Source: Edaphochlamys debaryana
Lineage: Eukaryota; Chlorophyta; Chlorophyceae; Chlamydomonadales
Length of the DNA stretch: 64,000 nucleotides
Direction of reading: 5' to 3'
NCBI GenBank assembly: GCA_016858145.1
Contig: JAEHOE010000024.1
Span: 186,001-250,000, forward strand
Made by a program: the position numbers and the translations under genes. The notes under the pieces were generated by a model, which worked only from the letters and a program-made list of their open reading frames with translations, was not told where the DNA came from and ran no database searches. How positions within the stretch are numbered: the stretch's first letter is position 1; every line of letters starts with the position of its first letter. This document shows positions 48,823 to 59,547 of this stretch, piece after piece.

Positions 48823-50641
48823 GACCGTACAAGCCGAGCGCAGGGGAGGCCTAGCGGGAGAGTTGGAAGGGGTAGAAGGGGAAAAGGACGAGGACGAGGA
48901 TAGGGTTGGCCGATGGTGGCGCGCTCTCCCTAGCACAGGGTGCTGGCGCTGACAGTGGCATGGTGTGATACGGCCCTCTTATTGTGAGTACGATAGACTC
49001 GGGCAAAGCTGGATTCATCTTGCTTGCCCCCGCGTAGTGGTTCAGGTGTGATCTCATGCCATGACTCTTCAGTTCGTTTATGCGGGATTCTTCCTTCTTC
49101 CTTGTCTACCAACAATAACGCTTAATAATAGATACTCATCAGGGTGATTATTGTAGAGGCCTCTAGGGCCCAAGGGCGAGCGTACAGTATAGCTGTGTCC
49201 TTGGTTTCTGGGCAGGCTTGAGAGCAAGTGACACTACTCATGTTACTAGGCTTAATGGCGAAGACTTCAGGAATGCCGTATGTGACCCGGAGCGAGGGCA
49301 CGCGGGAGGGAGGTAGCGCAAAGCCGGCACGGCGATCGGACTCTTGCAACCAAAGCCCTGCCAACGAGCAGCGAGAGCCCTCGGCTTTCCCAACTCGCAT
49401 GGGTCGTGCCCACGTGATCTCGTGCCCGCCCCATGCTGGGCCCAGGGGCATCCGCCCACAGAACGCTTGGGAGGCCGGCAAACAACCGGGTAAGCCGGCT
49501 AATCCATGGGCACATGCATGTATATATGCAACACAACGCCTGTGGTGACAGGTTGAACAACCTTACAGCATCCAACACAACAGCGACAACCCCAGCGGCT
49601 GCAACAGCGTACCGGCAAGCCTTGTCTAGCGATGAAACAGTGCTCACCCCTGGCCGCAACTTTAGGGTTTAACCCTCCCTGCGTGTTAGCCTCCAGGTTG
49701 CCTCTACATCAAACCCAATGAACCCAAGCCGCCTGCCTCTCAAGCAACCTGGGCCCAGCATCAAAGAACCCCGTTGAAATCTGTACAGCATCAAGCAGGC
49801 CTCCTCTTCCGCAACCACGGAAAAGCTCAAGTCTTACTCACGCCCTGCCTCGCTGCCCAACGCATCCCCGCCCATGCGCTCAACAGCCTGCACGCCTGCC
49901 TCACTCGGCCGGCGGGTCATCTGCGGGGGGAGGCTGTCGTGTCGGTACTACTGACTCACGTCTCCTGCACTTTCCCTCACAGGGCATGGGTGAACCCATG
50001 CGCTTTGTACGCTTTGCACGGTTGGCAGCCCGCGGGCCTCACTCGACCGCCGGCGGTTCATCTGCGAGGCAGGCTGTCGTAGACCATCCACCCACGGCTC
50101 TCCCGTACCGCATGGTGCAAAAGCCTACGCCTACGCCTTCCCAGACCGCTTGCTCCTGCTGGGGCTGCTCCTGTGTGCTATGAGGGGTCTCCCGTACCCA
50201 GCCACACACCGCCAATACCGCTCGGTCCACCTCAGCCCAGTCCGTCCAGGACCGCGCTGGCCCGCTGCTGAACCCTCACAAGCCACCGCCGTACGTAGCA
50301 CCCACCGTCCCACCCCACACCCCTACCTGTCCCAACCCGTCAGCCCCGCCGCTTCCTGCCTCCTCGGCTACCTCGGCCCTTCAGCGGAGTAGGTCCCAGC
50401 CCACGCCCCGCACAGTGGAGCTGCAACCCGCCCGCCGGACGGCGGCTGTTGCATGCATGCACGAGTGCCTTGCCACGCCCCGCACAGCGGAGCCGCACTC
50501 GGTCCGCTGCGTGCGCCTCATGAGCCTCATGCATGCCACGTCAGCAACCCGCCCGCCGCCGGTCAACCGCCGTGCAGGCAGCTGCACGCATGGGGAGCCT
50601 GTGGGGCCCGCACCCGCAGCGGCGGTGGGTTGATGTATGGC
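48823..50641. other. Intergenic, convergent 3' ends of gene C and the LRR gene
   Basis: No gene supported. Base composition is more mixed than in the coding regions. Open frames on both strands are short, with no splice chain or motif that I recognise. Confidence 0.45.
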
Positions 50642-53600
50642 TCACCAGTTCAGGCACGGGGACTGCATGAGGGCGCGCACGAGGCGGCCGTCCTCGGTGG
50701 CCTCCTCCACCAGTTGGGTCAGCATGGCCCACACCTGCGTGGGGTTAGTGGGTGGAATACAACATGGGTAACATGGGTAACATGGGTAACATGGGTAACA
50801 TGGGTAACATGGGTCTGTGGTGTGGAGCCGCGGGGTACTGGCTGCGGTAGGGCTGGGTGCCGTGGAGGAGTGGCACGCAGGCGCAACAAGGGCTGCTGCT
50901 GGAAGCAAGAGGGGATGGAAGCAACGCCCAGAGAGGTGTACCGCAGCACGTGTTGACAGCAACTTATCAGACGCTCAGACTAGCACGCACGCCTTGACAC
51001 GCCATCCCCTTGCTTAGAATGCATGGAATGCATGGAATGCATGCATGCCGCCTTGGCGCACACCCCACGCAAAGCAGCCCCAGCTCGATCGCGCTGGCTG
51101 GCTGGACCCGGCGGGTCATCGATCGCTGACACCCTGACACCCACCCGGTCTTTCGCCCTGCCCCAAGGCGTGCTCATGAAAGCGGCATCGATCGACTCCT
51201 CTTCCTCTTCGGAGTCCCATTCCTCCATTATGCCGTTGACCTGCACAAAAGGGAACACAGGCACGGGCTTCACTTGCTCGCCGTACCTGCGAGTACGCCC
51301 CATCCACACAACAAGGCGGGATAATGTTCGCCCACTGCGCTGCACCCGGGAGTTGAAGGAGCGGCTGCGGCCGAGCTCACGTTGTAGTCTCTTGGCTGGA
51401 GGATGAGGCTCAGGACCGGACAGTTGCCCAGTGGTGCCACCAGGAGGGCCTGCGCCCAAGACGTGATGAAGACAGCGGGCAGCAGGGCACATGCATGCAT
51501 TACTTTGGGGTCCACCGGTACTTGTGAACGGGCAGCTCATCAGATCTCTGCAAGCTCCCCTGCAAGCAGAGCACTAGCACGCCTGATGCCTGCTGACCCT
51601 AACAAGCTAGGCTGCTGTCACAGCCACGGTGGCGCCGGCGGCGGCAGGCCCAACTGAACGGCTGGCAGACGCGACCCACCCGCAGCGCCGCCTCGGCCCC
51701 GTCCGCGAGCAACAGCTCATGCATGTCGAACATCTCGATGTACAGCTTAGTCATGCGGTACAGCGGGACGAGCTCGGCCAGGCACTGAGGGCCGGCGAGG
51801 CTGCAGAAGGACAGCCGCAGGGCCTGCGGGGAGAAGCCGAAGGACGGGAGCTAGCGAAGGGTTGGATTAGTAAGAGAGTGCGAGCTGGCGGGTGCCGCAA
51901 GCAAGCTCGGCCTGGCCACAACCGATTCCGAAAATCCCCTTGCTATTTTGCAAGCAACTAGAACTGCTCAACCTTCCGACCCACATGCCCCACAGAGGCT
52001 GGACTGCCCCGCACAGCCCCAGTTAGACGTGGGCGCACAGACGGAAACGAACCTATCCAGCACGGATACCTGAGCCTTACGACCCACACGCCAGAGTGAC
52101 ATGACACACCGGGAGCCCGCACCGCCCCACCTGCAGCCTCGGCGCCCCGTCCGCAAGTGCCGCCAGGTCGCCCCCCGCAAGGCCCAGCCAAAGAGTTGCA
52201 GCAGCCGCAGGCAACCGCCCACCGGCAACAGCTCTCGGAGCCACCCGGCGTGCGGGATGCGGATTGGGTCATGGGCCCCGTCATAGTGGGTAATACCGCC
52301 CGTGCCCAGGCCCAGGCGGCTGCAGGGCACAGTTCCGCCGCCGCCGCCTGGCACTTTCACCGTCAGGAGCCGTGCCAGGGCCCGGACCTGGTCCGCCACA
52401 AGGGCGGCCGCTGCCCCTGGGTCGGCCGGCGGCGCTTGCTCATCAAGCCGCTCCGCCCAGTCCCCCAGGGACACGAGCGGCACCTTGACGGTGTCTTCGT
52501 CGCCGTCCGATCCTCCCTCGCCGTCCGAATCGTACTCGCTGTCCAAATCGTACTCGCTGTCCGAATCCTCCTCGGGCTCGCTCCCGGGCTCCGTTGGCGG
52601 GGAGCCGTAGGTCAGCTGCACCCACAGCGAGGCATGGGCCGATGGGGCCGACGAAGACGCGCCAGCAGAGCTGGAGCCAGCCCCGGCTCCGGCTCCAGCC
52701 CCAGCCCCGGCGCCCTGGGCGGGTGTGGCGAGGGCCGCCAGGTCTCGCAGCTTGTGCCGGTCCCCGCAGAGGCGCAGCAGGCGGAGGCCGGGGGGCAGCG
52801 GGGCTGAAGGCACAGCGCCAGCCGCGCACGGCACGGCCGAGGGCACGGTGCTGAGGGCCAGCTCCGTCAGAGCCGGATGCTGTGTCAGCAGCGTACGGCA
52901 GCTGTCGTACGGCAGGGACATCTCGCCGAGGTCGAGGGCGCGAAGCTGGCTCAGAGGCGCCAGGGTGGACAGGAGGATGGACACGACCTCAGCCGTCATG
53001 GCCTCCTTGTTGTCGTAGCGCACGAAGCACCGAAGCTCCGGCAGGTCGAGCTTGAGGGTGTGGAGGCCGGTGAGGGCGGACAGGGGCTCGAGTACGGCCA
53101 GCGCTTGGGGCGTGAGGTCGCGGTTCGAAGGTGGGGCCCAGGTGTTGTGAAGGCTGAGGCTGGTGAGGCTGCTCAGGCGGCCGACGGCAGGGAACAGGGC
53201 GGAGCGCATGGCGGCGGCTGTGGGACGGGTGTGGAAGGAAGGGATGCGGGATTGAGCAAAAGGTTTCAAGGGATGAACAAGCGGAGGGCTGAAGTGGGAC
53301 GCTTGGCTGTGGAAAAAGTTGTGGAAAATGAGGAGAGACGTGAGGAGGGGCCGTGGGGCTATTGCGTGGTCAGTGCACGGCCGGGCGCAACAGCCTGCAA
53401 CAGCCCGCAGTCGTCGTGTCAGACAAGCAAGGCGCTTGGCAAGCAGGCGCTCACCAGCTGCGGTCTCGGCGCTGCTTGCGTATGGGTAACGCCCATAGCG
53501 GTCTGGCTCCACCTCATGCCCCACAAATTTGAAGCTCCGGAGCCGCCCGCACGCCGCCGCCAGCCCCTGCGCCACGGGGCCCATGTGCGGCTCCCAGCCC

Positions 53601-54389
53601 TGGTCGCTGAGGGACAGCCGAAGCTCCTCGAGGCGAGGGCCCAGCCCCGACAGTAGCCGGCCAGCGGCCCCGGCGTAGACCCGGAGGCCGCCGTCGTCAT
53701 CCTCGGGGCCGGCGGGGGGGGCCGCCGCGGCGCTGCCACGACTGCCGGGGGCTGCGGCGGCGGGGGTTGAGGGGCCGCCGCGGCCGCGGCGGGGGGCGGC
53801 GGGGGCGGGGAGGTCGACTTGGAGGTGGAGGTCGAAACTGGTCAGCGCAGGCAGCGAGGACACGAAGTCGCTCGTGATGTCCTCGCGAACGTCCGGCAGC
53901 AGGCCCCACAGCGTCAGCTCCTTGACAGAGGCGCCGCAGAGCCGCAACGCCTGGGCCAGCCTACGAGGCCATGTTCGATCGGAGCGCAAGCAGAGTTGCT
54001 TGGAGGCAGGTTTAACGGGCCATGCAAGCGCATTGGGAGCTGTCACGCTAGTATCAGTCCACCTACGTCGTTCCGAGGCGGCCCCGCGGCGTGTGCGCGT
54101 GGACGGAGATGTCCAAGAGCGTTGGGCGGCATCCTCGAGCGGTCAGGCCCTCCAGCGACTTGAGCCCCTGTCTGCTTAGCGGCACGCCCTGCCCAGAGGA
54201 CTCGGCTTCTCTGGTCAGGTGCAGGCGGGAGGTTGCCGCGTCCTTTGCTGCGCGACAGCCGCGGCTGGTCGCGCGCACAGCGAGCTCCGTGTCCACGTCT
54301 ATGTATTCCCAGACTGACGGGCATTTGGCCAGCACCTCAACAAGGTCGGCGGGGCCATCAGCTTCGGCTTTGTCCTTGCCTCGAGGCAT
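50642..54389 (-). CDS. Leucine-rich-repeat protein, possibly F-box-like, 7 exons
   Basis: Exons in transcript order: 54389 to about 54105 (end uncertain), 53998-53455, 53217-52070, 51850-51680, 51449-51381, 51240-51145, 50734-50642. Exons 2-7 join in one frame. Leucine-rich repeats are visible: VKELTLWGLLPD, LPALTSFDLHLQ, RLEELRLSLSDQ, SSLTSLSLHNTW, GLHTLKLDLPEL, QLRALDLGEMSL, ALTELALSTVPS, GLRLLRLCGD. The N-terminus holds CPSVWEYIDVDTELAVRAT followed by SRGCRAAKD, which resembles a degenerate F-box, so a substrate adaptor of an SCF ubiquitin ligase is possible but unproven. A Gly/Ala repeat and a Ser/Asp/Glu-rich insertion rich in DSEYD units interrupt the repeats. The C-terminus has another acidic patch (WDSEEEEESIDAA). 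The first intron is not resolved: the strong donor after exon 1 (GTAGGT) is in a phase that does not fit the exon 2 acceptor. An upstream ATG at 54488 is an alternative start. Confidence 0.7.
50761..50815 (+). repeat. 9-bp minisatellite in the last intron of the LRR gene
   Basis: CATGGGTAA is repeated about six times. It lies just outside the acceptor side of the last exon of the minus-strand LRR gene. Confidence 0.93.
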
Positions 54390-55626
54390 CGCGCATGCGT
54401 GGATCAGCTCGCGCAACGGGCCGGGTGGCTGCCAAGGTAGTGGGTGGTAGTCTATGTACGAGCACTCCGGGTATGGCAGGACCAGCATGGCTTGGGGTCG
54501 CGAGGCTTATGGAACACACGTTGGGACCGGCAGCCGCTGCCGTACAGGGTGCACATACGGCACACATGGCCCGCGCGCCGCAGGTTGGCTCCGGTGGCTC
54601 GAGAACTCGTGTGCCACGCTGCACGGCACACCCGACCGAGAAAGGCACGTCCTGGCGGCTGCTGGGCTTCCGGCGGGCACGAGCGGCGCGCTGCTGTGGG
54701 CTGCCCGCGCCCGTTGTCAACCCGGTCCTCACGGTGGACCAGGTGGGCCCGGCCGGGGCGTACCCCTCGGCCCCGAGCGAATGGCGAAATGCGTGTTGAC
54801 GTGTGCATGGCTGACGTCAAGGGCGCCCGTGCTCAGGCCTTGCTGGCAGGACTGAGCCCCTCCGCAGCTCGGCTCATGGTGTGGCTGCTATGTCAAGTGT
54901 CCTGCCCTGCCACTGCTAGCCAGCCCTTTCCCTGAGGGCCACGCCGCACCGATCAGCCCCTCTGCGGCCCGCGGCTCCTCCCCGCTATAGGCTCCAATCG
55001 TCGACCCCCACGGGCAGGATGGGGCGGGCCCATCCCAGGTGATTCCCACCGCGCCCTCCGTCCCTCCCGCCCTCGTATGCAGCCCTCGCGCGCCGCCAAG
55101 GTGTGGGCAACCAGGGGCGCCAAGGGGCTAGACAGGTAAGACGACCGCTGGGCTGCACCAGGGGCGTACCGGGGGCTCGTTAGGTGCGTGGGCGGCAGCC
55201 CTCTTTCCTCACCCGCCCTTACTGAGACCAAGGGCGGGGGGGGGGGCGTACGTACATTGTATCTCAAAAGCAAGTGGATATACGGGGCCGCATTCCTCGA
55301 AGGTTGGAGGCGAGACCTGGTCGGAAGTGGAGACCGGGGATGGTCGGCATCGCTGGCTTCCCTGCACCTCCGGGCGCGTGCCACGCGAGAAGTGCGGCCG
55401 GGTTGGACGTGCCGCCAAAGCCCGACAGCCACACACCTCACGTACGCCCAGGGAACGCGGGAACATGAGCCGAAGCGCGGAGCCCGCTTGGGGCGGGCTG
55501 ACGGCCTTGACGAGCGCCTGAAACCCTCCAGGTCGCACGACGCGAGTTACGCGAGTGAACTCGTATATGGGGAAGATGCCCTGTGATAAAAGCGTGCACG
55601 CAAACATCGCTCACTAAATCGGAAAG
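54390..55626. other. Divergent intergenic region between the LRR gene and gene D
   Basis: Starts of the LRR gene (minus) and gene D (plus) diverge here, so both promoters are expected. No further gene is supported. Confidence 0.45.
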
Positions 55627-57867
55627 ATGTTTGCAGCATTCGTAGGTACGCTGCTATTTGCAGCGGCGACGCTCGCCGCGTCGCCGGTCGCCGGTCGCAC
55701 GCTCGTCGCTGGTGCGGGCGCGTGCAGCGAGCTCCTACCACAGAATACCAAAACAGACAAGTGAGCGTACTATGCTCTCACTGTTTCGCGCAAGCCTCAG
55801 CTTGGCCGCACGCCATTTCTCTCTGACTTGCTTTCCCCTCGTTACCTACGCAGAGGCGTTGCTATCCTCGTTCGTAATTCTGATGGAGAGCTCCTTCAAA
55901 CGCTGTGCCCTGGTGCCACCGTAGACCTGGAGGTAGGCACGCACTCGCCAGTGCGTTCGCCTCTCTATCAGCTCTCCTCGTGCTGTTGTCATAAGCGTAA
56001 TGCATGCTAAAGCCTCCAAGGAGAAAATGTCAGCTATTGGCCGCGGCTGACTGGTGCGTGCATTATTGCCTGTCGGGCCCCGGTCCGACCCCAGGTCTCA
56101 CTGCCATCCGCCCGAGCTGCCATCCTGGCGTTCTCGGCCGGAGCCTTCGTCGCGACCTCCCCCTCCGCCACCTGGTGAGCTCCAACCCTGCGGCACGGCT
56201 GCCGATTGGTGCCCAGCAGGAGAGTGGCAGCGCAACACCCCTCACATTCGAGGACAGACCCTTTTGACCTCCGCTGCCCTCCCTTGATGTCCCCTGGCCC
56301 GCCTCCCCAACGACAAAGCGCCTAAAGGGGCCTTCTCACCAGCATTTTGCCCACCATTGAACGCTCAAAACTTGCTCCCCTCCCCGCGTGCTCTACCCTT
56401 GCCTCCAACCCTGCAGCCCCGGCCGTGTGGCTCTGGGTCAGCCGGGGTCCTACCATGCGGATTACCGTGTCACCCTCAGCCTGCCTGCCGACGCTCAAGG
56501 TAAACCTTGTGGTGAAGACTGAGTCATCAGGCCTACTGTAGAGCACTTCGCAGTAGCAGGCGTTGCATGCAGTGGCGCCCCGACCGTCTACAATGACATA
56601 CGCCCGCTGTTCTTCCGTGCCCCCTTGCGGCGCAGGCCCCCTGACGCTGACTCTGTTTAGCATTGACTCCCAGCACGGTACCTGGCTGTCGTACAGCACC
56701 CTTCTGGAGTTTGAGCCGCCCGGGGCGGAGGGCTGCGCTGTGCCGGAGCACGAGGGTGGGTCCGGAGGAGGGTCGGGGTTGATCGGGCGAGGCAAGCCAG
56801 GCGGGGGTCTAGGGCCGGGGCTGGGACTGGGTTTGGGCGGCAAGCTACCTTATTGGCGCTGCAAGCTGGTCCTCCATCCGCCTTCAGCACCAAGTGGACA
56901 GCCCAACTTAGGGAAAAGCTGTGCCCTCGACCGTCCAAACGCCATGTGCACCACTCTCATTGGCACGGTCGCCGGTCTGGTTATCACCTTCGCCTGGAAG
57001 GTGCGCCTGCTGACTGCTTCGCTGCTCCTGGCTTCGCAACCCTCATGCCTATCAGGAGCGCAGCGCCGCATGCTACGTGATGATGATGACGGAGACGATG
57101 ACGAGGATGATGATGAGGACGATGACGATGATGACGACGTGTCCCCCTCCCCCTCCCCCTCCTCCTCGCCATCTAAGTCTCCGAGGCCCTCACCATCCCC
57201 CAAGGAGGATTCCGACCGCCGCTCTCCCTCACCATCACCATCGCCCCGCTCCTCGTCTACCCAGATCCTCGGCAGTCGGTCTCCGTCACCCTCGCCCAGC
57301 CCTGATGACACGGACCGCCGCTCCCCTTCCCCGAGGGACAGCGGCTCCCGCTCTCCCTCTCCCTCGCCCAGCCCTGATGACACGGGCCGCCGCTCCCCTT
57401 CCCCGAGGGACAGCGGCTCCCGCTCTCCCTCTCCCTCGCCCAGCCCTGATGACACGGGCCGCCGCTCCCCTTCCCCGAGGGACAGCGGCTCCCGCTCCCC
57501 CTCTCCCTCGCCCAGCCCTGGCGATTCGAGCCGCAGCTCTCCTTCACCGTCGTCTGGTGGCAGGGGCCGCGGCAGGGGCAGGGGCTCCCGCTCTCCATCG
57601 CCCAGCCCGAGCAGCTCAAGCCGCCGGTCCCCGCCCCCCTCTTCCCGGGGCCGTCGCTCTCCCTCTCCCTCGCCCAGCCCGAGCAGCTCAAGCCGCCGGT
57701 CCCCGTTGCCCTCTCCCCGCCGGGGCCGTCGCTCTCCCTCGCCCTCGCCCAGCCCAAGCAACTCAAGCCGCCGGTCCCCGTCGCCCTCTCCCCGGGGCCG
57801 TCGCTCTCCGTCTCCCTCGCCCAGCCCAAGCAACTCAAGCCGCCGGTCCCCGTCGCCCTCACCTTGA
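55627..57867 (+). CDS. Secreted protein D of the family, SPSP/RRSP tail, 6 exons
   Basis: Exons: 55627-55760, 55854-55932, 56095-56174, 56417-56499, 56636-56755, 57056-57867; about 435 residues. The signal peptide is MFAAFVGTLLFAAATLAA, then SPVAGRTLV. The core contains GVAILVRNSDGELLQTLCPG, VSLPSARAAILAFSAGAF, CPGRVALGQPGSYHADYR, LSLPADAQG and GPLTLTLFSIDSQHGTWLSY. Cysteines at about 33, 63 and 98 match A in spacing (35 residues between the last two). Exon 5 is 36 nt longer than in A and C and ends with an extra cysteine segment (AEGCAVPEHE). The tail begins with a run of Asp and then consists of SPSPSP and RRSPSP motifs; near 57288-57515 a 24-residue unit (72 bp) is repeated three times. 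The Arg-Ser character looks like a splicing-factor RS domain, but the signal peptide argues for an extracellular or wall protein. Core function unknown. Confidence 0.87.
57288..57515 (+). repeat. 72-bp tandem repeat encoding the tail of protein D
   Basis: Three near-identical 72-bp units (phases at 57300, 57372 and 57444) encode repeats of SPSPSPDDTGRRSPSPRDSG type. The unit length is a multiple of three, so copy-number change would keep the frame. Confidence 0.92.
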
Positions 57868-59547
57868 GGGCGTTGCTCTCCTGCCTCTCTCCCTGCCTTA
57901 AGTCCCCAAGGCGCCGCTCTGCGTCTCCGTCGCCATCCTAGGAAAAGGTGCCGCCGCCCTCGCTTGCCATGGGACTGAATCCTCAGCCGGCAGGGTACCG
58001 GAGGTCGAATTCATGGTTGTTCAAGTAGTCGTTGCACGGCGCGGTTTTGCTGTACGAGTCTTGCAGAAAGGCGTTGTGCTTTCGGCCTATTCTTGACGCA
58101 TGATATGGTGTGGTGTGGACACGGTGGCGTATCACCAGTTGGGTCCTGGGCTGGTGATCCGACTAGGCACCTCCAGGTTCTCAATACTGGATATGCAAAA
58201 TCAAGGATCAGGCATGCTTATGGCTCAAGTAGTACACAGCTCAATGGGTGATGGGGTGACAAGTTTTGTCAGGGATGCTTAATTTGTGAGAAAGTTTGCC
58301 TGTCGAGGGGGGAGTTGGGTGCAGCGCCTGGGACCCGGGGGGCTACAGCAGGGATAGGCAGCGTTCAGGTGACCCGTACATATGAGACGGAGATAGGTGC
58401 TGCCGCCCTTTCCTGCGGCTTGAAGATTGCGCATGCAATTTGACGGAAGTGACGTTGCCGGAGGCTTTCATTCACACCTGTAGCTCATCATATCTTGCCA
58501 GACGCATTGCCGCCATGCAAGTGCACCCCCGCGCAACCACGAGTGTCAGCATGGGCTCCTAGCTTACAACACCGGCAGCAACTTCTAGCATGGTGGCCTT
58601 CGGCCTCATCTCAGCAGGATGACTGTCCGTGGCGTGCTCAGCGATTAGCAGGCTTCGCAGGCTTTAACTTCAGACCTCGTCACCTAGGGCCCCTCTGCCT
58701 GCCCCGACCGCCCACCTCGCGCCGTGTTGCACTCCTTCCCCGGAATGCCTGCCAACGGCGCGCGGCAGTTACTGGCCGTGCCGGCACAACTCTGGCCAGT
58801 TAAACCCGCCCTCCTCTTTAGAAACTGACCTGTACCTGTCCCTGCCCGGGTGCCAAAAAGTGAACGGAGCCCTAACCGGACAGCGCGTTTCGGGCGACTG
58901 GAAGGAGGGCTTGCACACACACCGGCGTGGCGTGCTGCTGAGCGGGGGCCGGGTACTGGGGCCGGGTTCCGGCGAGACCTCCAAGGTCTTGACCGCCGGC
59001 CAATCTTGTCCACGGTTTATTCCGTAGACTCCTAGGCGTCAACTGCATATCTTTGGCGCATAAGAAATGGGAGATGACGCGAAGACCCGAGGAAACCGGC
59101 AACGACAGATGCCGAAGGCAATCGACAGACCGACCCGCGCGATGCTCTCCAGCGCGTATTGAGTAAGATTCCTTAATCCATGTCCTCGAGAGCTACCGTA
59201 GCAGCTTTAACCCCCGGCGTCAGGTGCGTCCTAGCAACGCGCGCCGTCAGCACACACACACCGCCCAAGCCTCGACGCCGACGCTGTGTGCTCCAGTGTG
59301 ATACAGTTAATACAGTTCCACAATATATGCTGTCGGGGGCAGAGAAGCTGTGCTGGCCACGCCGGTCATCGGTCATTGGTACTGCGGTGCAAGCGCGCGC
59401 TTGCCCATTTTGCCTCGTCCTCGCCACCGCCACCATTCTTAGACCTGCACAGACGCGACGACGACTGGACCTTCGCACCTACTAAACAGTTAACACATGA
59501 CGTTGATGGTGGGGACTTGCTGACGCACCTGGACCGAGACTTGGACC
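57868..59547. other. Intergenic between gene D and the nuclear-regulator gene
   Basis: No gene supported. An open frame at 58100-58282 lacks recognisable motifs and splice context. The right end should include the promoter of the next gene. Confidence 0.45.

Noticed and set aside
50761..50815. Telomere-like repeat
   Set aside because: The unit CATGGGTAA is 9 bp, is not the plant/algal TTTAGGG or TTTTAGGG type, and is only about six copies inside an intron.
56850..57833. Long minus-strand open frame opposite gene D (Gly/Glu/Arg repeats)
   Set aside because: Antisense of the SPSP repeat tail; the plus strand has the full exon series and matching family core.
55627..57867. Pherophorin-type wall protein
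   Set aside because: The SPSP tail is similar in composition, but the order is core then tail, and I see no pherophorin globular domain on either side of the proline-rich rod.
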